Positions 39,178 to 49,793 of a DNA stretch of 64,000 nucleotides are shown piece after piece. The DNA comes from Lentzea jiangxiensis (lineage in GTDB: Bacteria > Actinomycetota > Actinomycetes > Mycobacteriales > Pseudonocardiaceae): positions 1,067,975 to 1,131,974 of the forward strand of contig NZ_FNIX01000001.1 of assembly GCF_900104175.1 (NCBI RefSeq), given 5' to 3'. The translations under genes and the position numbers were made by a program. Every line of letters starts with the position of its first letter. The stretch's first letter is position 1. The notes beneath the pieces are model-generated. The model searched no databases and was not told the DNA's origin. It was given only the letters and a program-made list of their open reading frames with translations.

Positions 39178-40277
39178 AGTGATCCGAAGAACTTCCTGAT
39201 GTCTTGGACCAGCAGGTCCGGCTCCTCCATCGCGGCGAAGTGACCGCCGCGGTCGAACTCCGTCCAGTGCACGATCGACGGGATCGTCTTCTCCGCCAGC
39301 GACCGCACCGGCAGGCTGAGGTCGTGCGGGAAGACGGCCACGCCCGTCGGCACGGTCGACGGCTGCTGCTTGCCCCAGGCCGCGGACTGCTCCTTGTAGA
39401 GCGCCGCGGACGAGCCCGCGGTGGCGGTGAACCAGTAGATGGACACGTTGGTCAGCATTTGGTCGCGGTCCACAGCGTCCTCGGGCACGCCGTTGTTGTC
39501 CGTCCAGTCGTGGAACTTCTCCGCGATCCACGCGAGCTGCCCGACCGGTGAGTCCGTCAGGGCGTACGAGAGAGTGCGCGGCCGGCTGCGTTGCAGGTGC
39601 ATGTAGCCGGAGAGTTCCTTCTGGTAGTGGTCGAGCGATTCCAGCGCCCGCATCTCCTCGGGCGAGAGGTCGTTCACGCCCTGCGGCCGGAAGGTCTGCA
39701 GCATGTTCACGTGCACGCCGACGACGTGCTCGGGGAACACCCGGCCGATCTCCTGCGCGATGCCGGAGCCCCAGTCGCCGCCCTGCGTGCCGTAGCGGTC
39801 GTAGCCCAGGGCTTCCATCAGCTTCGCGAACGCCCACGACACGCGCAGGACGTTCCAGCCGGGCTTGCGCACCGGGCCCGAGAAGCCGAAGCCCGGGATC
39901 GACGGGATCACCAGGTGGAAGTCCTGCGAGAGCGGCTCGACCACGTCGAGGAACTCGACGACCGAGCCCGGCCAGCCGTGCACGAGCAGCAGGGGCAGCG
40001 CGTCCGGGTTCTTCGAGCGGACGTGCAGGAAGTGGATGCGCTGCCCGCTCACCTCGGTCGTGAACTGCGTGTGGGAGTTCAGCCGCTCCTCCTGCGCACG
40101 CCAGTCGAACCCGTCGGCCCAGTACTCGGCGAGCGGGCGCAGGTAGCTCAGCGGGATGCCGTAGGACCAGTCGACACCGGGCAGGTCGTCCTCCGGCCAG
40201 CGCGTCCCGGCCAGGCGGGCGCGGAGGTCGTCGACCTCGGCCTGCGGGATCTCGATGCGGAACGGCGTGATTTCCAT
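39174..40277 (-). CDS. epoxide hydrolase (EHN-type)
   Basis: 367 aa. An N-terminal EHN domain (MEITPFRIEIPQAEVDDL, WPEDDLPGVDWSYGI) precedes the alpha/beta hydrolase. Oxyanion motif HGWPGS, nucleophile D in GGDWGS, and H in GGHFAAMEEPD. It opens epoxides to diols. The coupling to a DNA-alkylation glycosylase suggests protection against an epoxide-bearing alkylator. Start ATG 40277. Confidence 0.9.
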   Translation of the reverse strand: MEITPFRIEIPQAEVDDLRARLAGTRWPEDDLPGVDWSYGIPLSYLRPLAEYWADGFDWRAQEERLNSHTQFTTEVSGQRIHFLHVRSKNPDALPLLLVHGWPGSVVEFLDVVEPLSQDFHLVIPSIPGFGFSGPVRKPGWNVLRVSWAFAKLMEALGYDRYGTQGGDWGSGIAQEIGRVFPEHVVGVHVNMLQTFRPQGVNDLSPEEMRALESLDHYQKELSGYMHLQRSRPRTLSYALTDSPVGQLAWIAEKFHDWTDNNGVPEDAVDRDQMLTNVSIYWFTATAGSSAALYKEQSAAWGKQQPSTVPTGVAVFPHDLSLPVRSLAEKTIPSIVHWTEFDRGGHFAAMEEPDLLVQDIRKFFGSL

Positions 40278-40320
40278 GGCCCCCGCTATGAGCTCGTGCG
40301 GACAGCCGTTGTCCGCGTTT

Positions 40321-40992
40321 TCAGCAGAACTTCTCGATCAGCTCCTCGAAGAACCCGCCCGCCTCGATCGCCGCCTTCTCCTGGTCGCCGTCGCGGACGG
40401 CGTGCAGCAGCCCGGTGTGCGACACCTGGTCGGTGCCAGGCTGGCTGGTGTCGACAGAGGCCGCCACCGAAGCTTTGACCGCCTCGGTCAAGCCCCGGTA
40501 GAGCTCGGCCAGAAGAGTGTTGTGCGAGCACTGGACGAGCAGCACGTGGAACGCCGTGTCGTGCTCGACCACCTCGGCCCACTGCTCCGCCTCCATCGCC
40601 GCGTCGCGCTGGTGCAGCAACTCGGTGAGGCGCGCGAGCTCGGCGTCGGTGCGGTGCTTGGCGGCCAGGCGTGCGCCCTCCACCTCGAGGGTGCGGCGCA
40701 CCTGGAGCACCTCCCTGAGCTCCGACCCGCACATGCGGCGGACCGCGCCGGAGATCTCGCTGGTCGCGCGGACGAACGTGCCGTCGCCCTGCCGCACCTC
40801 CAGCAGGCCCGCGTGCGACAGCGCCCGCACGGCTTCCCGAACTGTGTTCCGACCCACCCCGAGCGCGGTGACGAGCTCGGGCTCGGGCGGGATGCGCTGC
40901 CCGACAGGCCATTCACCAGAGGTGATCGCGCCGCGCATCTGCTCGATCACCTGGTCGACGAGGCCCGCCCGCCGGGTAGTGGCCAACGGCAC
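40321..40992 (-). CDS. GntR/FadR-family regulator
   Basis: 223 aa. Winged helix (about 8-75): GLVDQVIEQMRGAITSGEWP then LGVGRNTVREAVRALSHAGLL (in parts). The FCD ligand domain (about 95-215) carries the metal/His set (EHDTAFHVLLVQCSHN, SHTGLLHAV). Divergent from the MFS gene with 48 bases between, so it probably regulates that transporter. GTG 40992 is preceded by AAAGGATGA. Confidence 0.9.
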   Translation of the reverse strand: MPLATTRRAGLVDQVIEQMRGAITSGEWPVGQRIPPEPELVTALGVGRNTVREAVRALSHAGLLEVRQGDGTFVRATSEISGAVRRMCGSELREVLQVRRTLEVEGARLAAKHRTDAELARLTELLHQRDAAMEAEQWAEVVEHDTAFHVLLVQCSHNTLLAELYRGLTEAVKASVAASVDTSQPGTDQVSHTGLLHAVRDGDQEKAAIEAGGFFEELIEKFC

Positions 40993-41027
40993 AGCGTCAT
41001 CCTTTCATCCGAACATCCTACGTCTGC

Positions 41028-41033
41028 GATAGT
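41028..41033 (+). promoter_or_regulatory. -10 box of a leaderless promoter (MFS gene)
   Basis: GATAGT is followed after 7 bases by GTG 41041. Three CATCC copies lie just upstream (40998-41018) and could be a FadR-type site. Confidence 0.45.
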
Positions 41034-41040
41034 GGCTCGC

Positions 41041-42285
41041 GTGACGCTTCAGCAGACGACTCCCGCCGCACAGACTGCCACCGATCGAGGTCGCAGGGTG
41101 ACGGTCGTCAAGAATCGTCACGTTCCGCTGGTCGGCTCCGCGGTGCTCGCGATCGGGGTCGCCCTCGCTGCCGCGAATCTCCGGCCTGCGGTGACCAGTC
41201 TGGCCTCGGTCCTCGGCGATGTCCGCGCCGCCCTGGGCGTTTCGGCCGCTTGGACCAGCGCGCTGACGGCCGTTCCGGCGCTCTGCTTCGGCTTCGCGGC
41301 GTTCGCCGCCCCCTGGCTCGGCCGCCGTCTCGGCATGGCCCGCGCGATCGGTCTGTCCCTGGGGGTGCTCACGCTCGGCCTCGTGCTGCGCGTGATCGAC
41401 GGGCCGTGGGTCGTGCTGGGCGGCACCTTCATCGCGTGCGCGGGCATCGCGGTGTCCAACGTGCTGATCCCGGTGGTCGTGAAGGCCTCGTTCCCGGACA
41501 AGGTCGGCCTCATCACCGGTGTCTACACCGGGGCGCTGTCCGCGGGCGCCGCGCTCGCCGCCGCCCTGACGCCGCGCCTGGAGGACCACCTCGGCTCGTG
41601 GCGCCTCGCCGTCGGCGCGTGGGCGCTGCTGTCGGCCGGTGCGGTGATCGTGTGGTTCGCCGGTGCGCGGCACGGTTCCGAAGCCTCGGTCGTGCGCTCC
41701 GCCGCTCCCGCGGAGAAGCGTTCACTGCTGCGCAGCCCGCTGGCGTGGGTGATCACCGCGTTCTTCGGCCTGCAGTCGCTGTTCGCCTACACCGTCATGG
41801 GCTGGCTGCCCGCGATGCTCGTCGACTCCGGCGTCGACCGGAACACCGCCGGCATGCTGCTCGCCGTCTCGATGCTGCTGAGCGTCCCGGTCAGCCTGTT
41901 CGTGCCGCCGATCGCCGCGCGGTTGCGGAGCCAGGGCCGGATGGTGCTGGCGCTCGGCGTGCTGTCGTTCGCGGGCATGCTCGGCATGCTGGTGGCGCCC
42001 GCCGCGGCACCCGGCCTGTGGGTGATGCTGATCGGGTTCGGCATGGGCATGTTCCCGCTGGCGCTGCTGCTCATGTCGCTGCGCACGAAGTCCACTTCGG
42101 ACACCGCGCGGCTGTCCGCGATGGCGCAGAGCCTCGGCTACCTGATCGCGGCCTCCGGGCCGTTCGCGTTCGGCGTGCTGCGCGAGGCCACCGGCACCTG
42201 GACCACGTCGCTGGTCCTGCAACTGGTGCTGCTCGCCGCGCTGACCGCGCTCGGCATGATCGCCGGCCGTCCCCGCTACGTCTGA
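41041..42285 (+). CDS. MFS transporter, CynX/NimT type
   Basis: 414 aa, 12 predicted membrane segments. The first segment has the subfamily motif ANLRPAVTSLASVLGDV, and loop 2-3 has APWLGRRLGMARAI. CynX/NimT members move cyanate or nitroimidazoles; the substrate here is unknown. Start GTG 41041 chosen from the leaderless promoter. Confidence 0.88.
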   Translation: MTLQQTTPAAQTATDRGRRVTVVKNRHVPLVGSAVLAIGVALAAANLRPAVTSLASVLGDVRAALGVSAAWTSALTAVPALCFGFAAFAAPWLGRRLGMARAIGLSLGVLTLGLVLRVIDGPWVVLGGTFIACAGIAVSNVLIPVVVKASFPDKVGLITGVYTGALSAGAALAAALTPRLEDHLGSWRLAVGAWALLSAGAVIVWFAGARHGSEASVVRSAAPAEKRSLLRSPLAWVITAFFGLQSLFAYTVMGWLPAMLVDSGVDRNTAGMLLAVSMLLSVPVSLFVPPIAARLRSQGRMVLALGVLSFAGMLGMLVAPAAAPGLWVMLIGFGMGMFPLALLLMSLRTKSTSDTARLSAMAQSLGYLIAASGPFAFGVLREATGTWTTSLVLQLVLLAALTALGMIAGRPRYV

Positions 42286-42330
42286 GCGCAGCCGGTCAGG
42301 AATCGAGAAGCACGGCGTTCGCGCCGGTCC

Positions 42331-42336
42331 TAGCGT
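42331..42336 (+). promoter_or_regulatory. -10 box of a leaderless promoter (small VOC gene)
   Basis: TAGCGT is followed after 7 bases by GTG 42344 with no ribosome binding site. Confidence 0.5.
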
Positions 42337-42343
42337 TGCCGGC

Positions 42344-42748
42344 GTGGACATCACCCTTCAAGCGACGTTCCTCCCGCACACCGACCCCGACGCCTCGCTG
42401 GCGTTCTACCGGGACCTGCTCGGCTGGGAGGTCCGCGCGGACGTCGGCCAGGGCGCGCTGCGCTGGATCACCGTCGCCCCCGCCGGTTCCAGCTCGTCGG
42501 TCGTCCTGGAGCCGCCGGCCATGGCGGAGGGCCTCACCGACTCCCACCGCACGGCCATCGCCGAGATGATGGAGAACGGCTCCTACGCCTTCATCACCCT
42601 CGCGACGCCCGATCTCGCGGGCGCGTTCGACGCGTTGCAGGCGGGCGGGGCGGACGTCGTGCAGGAGCCGGCGGACCAGCCGTGGGGCGTGCGCGACTGC
42701 GTGTTCCGCGACCCGGCGGGCAACACGGTCCGCATCCAGCAGGCCTGA
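42344..42748 (+). CDS. single-domain VOC protein
   Basis: 134 aa. Two beta-alpha-beta-beta-beta units: DITLQATFLPHTDPDASLAFYRDLLGWEV (in part) and AFITLATPDLAGAFDALQAGGADVV, ending FRDPAGNTVRIQQ. Glyoxalase/dioxygenase fold, forms dimers. Function unknown. Converges on the flavodoxin gene with a 6-base gap. Confidence 0.88.
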   Translation: MDITLQATFLPHTDPDASLAFYRDLLGWEVRADVGQGALRWITVAPAGSSSSVVLEPPAMAEGLTDSHRTAIAEMMENGSYAFITLATPDLAGAFDALQAGGADVVQEPADQPWGVRDCVFRDPAGNTVRIQQA

Positions 42749-42754
42749 TTCCCC

Positions 42755-43168
42755 CTAGCCGGACACGAAACCGCGGTGCAGCACCGTGAGCTGGTCGGCG
42801 AGGTAGCGCGCCCACGCCTTCGCCCGCTCCCAGTCCGGTGCCGCACCGCCGAAGCTGACAGGCCCGATGGCACCGAGCCTGCGCACCATGCGCGTGACGT
42901 CGCCGGGCACCGGAGGTGTGCCGCGGTGGAACAGCCACAGGGGCGTGCACTTGAGGGAAGTCTTGTGCCGCCGCACGAATCTGTGCGCGTCCCGTGCTGC
43001 GGCATCACCCATGATCACGGCACCGAACCCGTGCAGCGTCTCCGCGGCGGCGACCGGGAGCACGCTGACCCTCAGGCCGCAGCCCGCGAGCTCGGTGCCG
43101 ATGATCTGGGCGATTTCGTCCGTGGCGGCGATTTTCGACGTGTACGCGACGAGGACCTTGTCTGCCAT
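42755..43168 (-). CDS. flavodoxin-domain protein
   Basis: 137 aa. VLVAYTSKIAATDEIAQIIG is the FMN phosphate loop (in part, T9-S10-K11), and GFGAVIMGDAAA the second FMN contact. Similar short proteins resemble HemG-like or menaquinone-dependent oxidoreductases. Placed 64 bases after mycothione reductase on the same strand, hence perhaps a redox partner. Start ATG 43168. Confidence 0.8.
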   Translation of the reverse strand: MADKVLVAYTSKIAATDEIAQIIGTELAGCGLRVSVLPVAAAETLHGFGAVIMGDAAARDAHRFVRRHKTSLKCTPLWLFHRGTPPVPGDVTRMVRRLGAIGPVSFGGAAPDWERAKAWARYLADQLTVLHRGFVSG

Positions 43169-43232
43169 CGCTGCATCCTGGTCCGTGTGAGCGGTTCGCG
43201 GCAGCGGCGGAAGACCCTGTCGAGCGGGACCT

Positions 43233-44606
43233 TCAGTCCAACGGCAGGTTCAGCAGCGCGTTCTCGACCAGCTCGGGCATCGCCGGGTGGATCCAGTACT
43301 GGCCCTGCGCCATGGACTTCGCGTCCAGCCCGAAGCTCATCGCCTGGATCAGCGGCTGGATCACCGTCGACGCCTGCGGACCGATGATGTGCGCGCCCAG
43401 CAGCTGCCCGGTCGCCGGGTCCGCGAGCAGCTTCGCGAAGCCCGTCGTGTCCTCCATCGCCCAGCCGTACGCGATCGACGCGTAGGCCTGGCTCGCGGTG
43501 ACGTACCGGATTCCCCGCTCCTTGGCCTGCTCCTCGGTGAGACCGACGCTCGCGATCTGCGGGCTGGAGAACACGGCCGCCGGCACGAACCGGTGGTCGC
43601 TCGCCTTGGGCTCGTCCGGGTGCAGCAGGTTGTGCTGGACCACGCGGGCCTCGTGGTTCGCGACGTGCTTGAGCTGGTGGTCCGAGCTGATGTCGCCCAA
43701 CGCGAAGATGTGCGGCTGCGAGGTGCGCTGGAACTCGTCGACCTTGACGCGTCCGTCGTCGTGCGTCTCGATGCCCGCCTTGGCGACGTCGAGCAGGTCG
43801 GAGTTCGGCTGCCGCCCGGTGGCGACGAGGAGCTGCTGCGCCTCGACGGTTTCCGCGCCGTTCGGCCCCTCCAGGTGCAGCCGCACGCCGGTCGCGGTCT
43901 TCTCGGCGCGGGTCGTCTTGCGCTGGAGCAGGACGTTCCACTTCGACTTCGCGACGGACGTGAAGCGCTCGGCGATCTCCAGGTCCTCGTGGCGCAGCAG
44001 GAGGTTCGAGCGGGCGATCACCGTGACGTCCACGCCGAAGCTGCTGAAGACGTGCGCGAACTCCGAGGCGATGAAGCCGCTGCCGACGATGATGAGGCTC
44101 TCGGGCAGCTCGTCGAGGCGCATGACCGTGTCGCTGGTGTGGAAGCCGGTCGTGTCGAGGTCCGCGATGTCGGGGATGCTCGGACGGCTGCCGGCGGCCA
44201 CGACGATCCGGTCCGCGGTGATGGTCTCGCCGGTGCCGGTGTCGATCGTGTGGGCGTCGAGGAAACGCGCGGTGCCCTCGTAGACGGTCACGTTGGCGTT
44301 CTCGTTGGCCCGCCAGTTGCGGCCGCCCTCGGCGATCGGGTCGATCCGCCCGAAGACGCGGTCGCGGATCTCCGGCCAGTGGACCGCGTCGGTGTGGGCG
44401 TCCACGCCCAGCTTCCTGGCGTTGGCCGGGGCCGCGGCCTGGTCCGCGGTGTGGACGAACATCTTCGTCGGGATGCAGCCCACGTTGAGGCAGGTTCCGC
44501 CGAAGGTGCCTTTCTCCAGGATGGCGATCTGCCAGCCTGCCATGGCTTCGGTGGGGATGCTGTTGCCGGAGCCGGTGCCGATGATGACCAGGTCGAAGTG
44601 CCTCAC
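43233..44606 (-). CDS. mtr: mycothione reductase
   Basis: Reduces mycothiol disulfide with NADPH, the actinobacterial counterpart of glutathione reductase. About 457 aa. FAD motif IIGTGSGNSIP (about 8-18), redox pair in GGTCLNVGCIPTK, NADPH motif VGSGFIASEFA and the C-terminal HPAMPELVENAL with the active-site His. The GSGN variant of the first motif is typical of Mtr. GTG 44606 (MRHFDLVIIG) is preferred over a TTG 12 bases upstream. Confidence 0.93.
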   Translation of the reverse strand: MRHFDLVIIGTGSGNSIPTEAMAGWQIAILEKGTFGGTCLNVGCIPTKMFVHTADQAAAPANARKLGVDAHTDAVHWPEIRDRVFGRIDPIAEGGRNWRANENANVTVYEGTARFLDAHTIDTGTGETITADRIVVAAGSRPSIPDIADLDTTGFHTSDTVMRLDELPESLIIVGSGFIASEFAHVFSSFGVDVTVIARSNLLLRHEDLEIAERFTSVAKSKWNVLLQRKTTRAEKTATGVRLHLEGPNGAETVEAQQLLVATGRQPNSDLLDVAKAGIETHDDGRVKVDEFQRTSQPHIFALGDISSDHQLKHVANHEARVVQHNLLHPDEPKASDHRFVPAAVFSSPQIASVGLTEEQAKERGIRYVTASQAYASIAYGWAMEDTTGFAKLLADPATGQLLGAHIIGPQASTVIQPLIQAMSFGLDAKSMAQGQYWIHPAMPELVENALLNLPLD

Positions 44607-44819
44607 GTGTCGATCCAACCACTTCGGGTGGGTGGGTGTTCCCCGGATGGTCTTACGCGGGGGTTGCGTGGCATGCCCTGTTCGCAGGCGGTTGGGTTGC
44701 GGGCGGCCTGTCGCGCTGGTGGTCCTGCCCGTCGTGGGGTGGGCCGGTGGGGCGACTCATGACGGGACACCCCACCGGCGAGGCGGCCGGAAGCCCGGAG
44801 CGAAGCGGCTCGTGTGCGA

Positions 44820-45347
44820 TCAGTGCTGGTAGGTCGGGGTGATGATCGCCCTGGCCAGGGTGTGGAAGGCCAGGTTGAAGCCGACCACGGCGGGGGAGGC
44901 GTCGGCGTCCACGTCGAGCTCGTCGACGTCCACGGCGTGCACCACGAAGTAGTAGCGGTGCGGGTGGTCGCCCTTGGGCGGGGCGGCTCCTCCGAACGCT
45001 CGGGTGCTGTAGTCGGAGCGGACGTGGAAGGCGTCGCCCGGGAGGGTGTCGTCCGAGGCGCCCGCGCCGGTGTCGAGGCTGGTGGTGGTCGCGGGGATGT
45101 TCACGGCCACCCAGTGCCAGAAGCCCGAGGGGGTCGGGGCGTCGGGGTCGTAGCAGGTGACCACGAAGCTGCGGGTCTCCTCCGGGAAACCCGACCAGGA
45201 CAGCTGGGGTGAGGTGTTGCCGCCCTCGAAGACCTGGGCTTCGGGGAGCTGTTCGCCGTCTCGCACGTCCGTCGAGGTGACGGTGAAGGTGCCCACCTGC
45301 GGGAGCAGCTCGTAGGGGTCGGGAGCGACTGGGCGCTCGAGGCTCAT
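44820..45347 (-). CDS. YbhB/YbcL-type PEBP (Raf kinase inhibitor-like) protein
   Basis: 175 aa. PEBP-fold motifs: [35 protein letters not shown] (in part) and [21 protein letters not shown] conserved ligand pocket with Asp-Pro-Asp-Ala-Pro is present. Role in bacteria is unknown. ATG 45347 has AAGGAGG 6-7 bases upstream, which decides the start. Divergent from the deacetylase gene. Confidence 0.92.
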   Translation of the reverse strand: MSLERPVAPDPYELLPQVGTFTVTSTDVRDGEQLPEAQVFEGGNTSPQLSWSGFPEETRSFVVTCYDPDAPTPSGFWHWVAVNIPATTTSLDTGAGASDDTLPGDAFHVRSDYSTRAFGGAAPPKGDHPHRYYFVVHAVDVDELDVDADASPAVVGFNLAFHTLARAIITPTYQH

Positions 45348-45430
45348 GGGAGTCCTCCTTCTTGTGATCAGTTCGACCCTATCCGCGTGCAACCGGTGGG
45401 GCCTGCTCGACGTCTTCGGCCTGGAGGGGG

Positions 45431-46207
45431 ATGTTGATGTCGAGGTTGCGGCTCTTCGCTGCTCTTGTGCTGGTCGCGGGGATGGTCTCCTGTGCGGGGA
45501 CGCCGGAGGGGTCCGGTGGTGGGCCTGTGCTCACCACGTCGTCGCCCGCGGTGGTGACGACGACCGGGGAGCGGCCGAAGAGGATGTTCGAGCCGCCGTA
45601 CCCGTACGGGACGGTGCAGGCCAAGGCGCCCGCTGTGGTGGACGGGATGGTTCCCGTCGTCACGCACATCCCGACGGACAAGCCGTACGTGTTCATCACG
45701 GTCGACGACGGGGCCGTGCAGCACCCGAAGGCCCGTGAGCTGATGATCGAGGCCGGGGTGTGGCCGTCGGTGTTCCTCAACACGAAGTATGCCGAGGGGC
45801 ATCGCGACTACTTCAAGGAACTGCCCGTCACGGTCCACAGCCACACCACGAGCCACCCGAACCTCGCCGGCAAGGGGCTGGAGTTCCAGAAGCACGAGAT
45901 CTGCGGCAACGCGGACTTCCTGGCGGCCGAGTACGGGAAGCGGCCCACGTTGTTCCGGCCGCCGTTCGGCAACTACGACGCCACCACGCGGCACGCCGCG
46001 GCGAGCTGCGGGTTCAAGGCGCTGGTCAACTGGACCGCCGCGGTCAACGACGGGCGGGTGCAGTTCCAGCAGGGGGATCGGCTCAAGGCCGGGGACATCG
46101 TGCTCATGCACTTCCGCACGACGTTCGTCGAGGACTTCACGGCGTTCCTCGACCGGGCCAAGCAGGACGGGCTCACGCCGGTGCCGCTGGAGGACTTCCT
46201 GGGATAG
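45431..46207 (+). CDS. polysaccharide deacetylase (NodB) lipoprotein
   Basis: 258 aa. Lipobox MVSC (Cys about 21) after a hydrophobic signal, then a Ser/Thr linker. NodB domain from about 80: VFITVDDGA (catalytic and metal Asp), [10 protein letters not shown] (metal His pair) and FRPPFGNYD; the H in LMHFRTT closes the site. It probably removes acetyl groups from cell-wall sugars. ATG 45431 or 45437; both follow GGAGG. Confidence 0.9.
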   Translation: MLMSRLRLFAALVLVAGMVSCAGTPEGSGGGPVLTTSSPAVVTTTGERPKRMFEPPYPYGTVQAKAPAVVDGMVPVVTHIPTDKPYVFITVDDGAVQHPKARELMIEAGVWPSVFLNTKYAEGHRDYFKELPVTVHSHTTSHPNLAGKGLEFQKHEICGNADFLAAEYGKRPTLFRPPFGNYDATTRHAAASCGFKALVNWTAAVNDGRVQFQQGDRLKAGDIVLMHFRTTFVEDFTAFLDRAKQDGLTPVPLEDFLG

Positions 46208-46243
46208 CGGAGCAACCCCGCGGACGGTTGTCGCGTGGTAGAG

Positions 46244-46257
46244 GTGAAACGTTTCAC
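46244..46257. promoter_or_regulatory. 14-bp perfect palindrome upstream of the first AMIN-like gene
   Basis: GTGAAACGTTTCAC is a perfect palindrome 31 bases before GTG 46289. The central CG flanked by AAA/TTT is typical of LacI-family operators. Confidence 0.5.
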
Positions 46258-46288
46258 GACCACACTGACGTTCGCAGGGGGAGACAAA

Positions 46289-46759
46289 GTGCAGAAGCGG
46301 CTTATCGCGGTGCTGCTCGCAGTGCTCGCGGTGTTCACGTTCGTCCCGGCGGCCTCGGCCAGCGGGCACGCGGAGCTCACGGACATCAGGACCGGCAAGC
46401 ACGACGGCTTCGAGCGGATCGTGCTCGACTTCACCGGTCTGCCGGGCAACTACCTCTCGCGGGAGACGACCGAGGTCTCGAACTGCGCCTCGGGCAACCC
46501 GGTTCCCGTGCAGGGCGCGAAGATCCTCGACACGGTGCTCTACGGCGCGGCCACGTACGACGAGAACTTCGACCCGACGTACACCGGGCCGCGCAACTTC
46601 GTGCCGCAGGGGCTGACCAACGTCAAGGGCGTCGCCATCACGTGCGACTTCGAGGGGACGCTGGGCATCGCCGTCGGGTACGCGAACCCGCACTCGTACC
46701 ACAAGGTGTTCACGCTGACCGGTCCTGACCGGCTCGTCATCGATGTCTACTCGTTCTGA
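46289..46759 (+). CDS. secreted AMIN-like domain protein, copy A
   Basis: 156 aa. Signal peptide MQKRLIAVLLAVLAVFTFV to about residue 23 (ASA cut). The AMIN-like domain opens with LTDIRTGKHDGFERIVLDF and ends KVFTLTGPDRLVIDVYSF (in parts). Two Cys, in VSNCASG and ITCDFEG, probably pair. Such domains bind cell-wall glycans in related AMIN proteins. AGGGGGAG lies 5 bases before GTG 46289. Tandem paralogue at 46823. Confidence 0.85.
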   Translation: MQKRLIAVLLAVLAVFTFVPAASASGHAELTDIRTGKHDGFERIVLDFTGLPGNYLSRETTEVSNCASGNPVPVQGAKILDTVLYGAATYDENFDPTYTGPRNFVPQGLTNVKGVAITCDFEGTLGIAVGYANPHSYHKVFTLTGPDRLVIDVYSF

Positions 46760-46822
46760 CGCAACTGTGGCCCGTGTCACACGTCTTGAAGTCATCGAAT
46801 GAGCCCTGAGAGGGGGCCGAAG

Positions 46823-47299
46823 ATGAACAGACGTATTGCCGCGGTCCTGGTCGCGGTGCTGGCGGTCTTCACGTTCGTCCCGATCGCGTCGGCGCAGAGC
46901 ACGCCCACGCTGTCGAACATCAGAACCGGGCAGCACGCCGGGTTCAGCCGCGTGGTGCTGGACCTGTCCGGACTGCCGGCCGAACACCGGGTCAGCGAGG
47001 TCACCGGCGTGTCGAACTGCGGGTCCGGCGACCCGGTCACCGTCGCGGGGTCCGGGATCCGGGAGATCCTGTCCGTCACGCTGATCGGCGCCGCCGCGCA
47101 CGACGACGCCGGGAACCCGACCTACCCGGGGTCGCGGAACTTCGCGACGCCCGGCCTCACGCACGTCCGGGGGGTCGCGCTCACGTGCGACTTCGAGGCC
47201 ACGCTCGGGATCGCTGTCGGTTACAGCAACCCCTCGTCGTGGCACCGGGTCTTCACGCTGACGAGCCCGAACAGGCTTGTCATCGACATCGGCCTGTAG
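46823..47299 (+). CDS. secreted AMIN-like domain protein, copy B
   Basis: 158 aa, clearly a duplicate of copy A: signal peptide MNRRIAAVLVAVLAVFTFV, domain start LSNIRTGQHAGFSRVVLDL, end RVFTLTSPNRLVIDIGL, and the same two Cys (VSNCGSG, LTCDFEA). GAGAGGGGG lies upstream of ATG 46823. A strong terminator follows. Confidence 0.85.
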   Translation: MNRRIAAVLVAVLAVFTFVPIASAQSTPTLSNIRTGQHAGFSRVVLDLSGLPAEHRVSEVTGVSNCGSGDPVTVAGSGIREILSVTLIGAAAHDDAGNPTYPGSRNFATPGLTHVRGVALTCDFEATLGIAVGYSNPSSWHRVFTLTSPNRLVIDIGL

Positions 47300-47309
47300 A
47301 ACGGAAAAG

Positions 47310-47349
47310 CCTCGTGGGGGCAGCAGTCGCCGCTGCTGCCCCCACGAGG
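47310..47349. terminator. 17-bp bidirectional terminator between AMIN-like genes and lon
   Basis: CCTCGTGGGGGCAGCAG (47310-47326) pairs perfectly with CTGCTGCCCCCACGAGG (47333-47349), loop TCGCCG. On the minus strand CTTTTCC follows, so it is a classical terminator for lon. Confidence 0.9.
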
Positions 47350-47368
47350 GGTCTGCGTCAGGATTCCG

Positions 47369-49717
<2,349 letters not shown>

Positions 49718-49733
49718 CTCGTCATCCTCCAAA

Positions 49734-49754
49734 GTTGAGTCTGTACCGCTCAAC
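49734..49754. promoter_or_regulatory. HAIR-like HspR operator upstream of lon
   Basis: GTTGAGT (49734-49740), seven bases, GCTCAAC (49748-49754). The HAIR consensus is CTTGAGT-N7-ACTCAAG; 11 of 14 arm positions match and the spacing is exact. It lies just upstream of the lon ribosome binding site. Confidence 0.7.
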
Positions 49755-49793
49755 CAACTGGAGTCTGCTGATGTTCCCCCGCGGTGTTCGCTG

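Noticed and set aside
44607..44819. Small gene between mycothione reductase and the PEBP-like gene
   Set aside because: Open frames are Gly/Arg/Trp-rich with no start signal and no coding bias.
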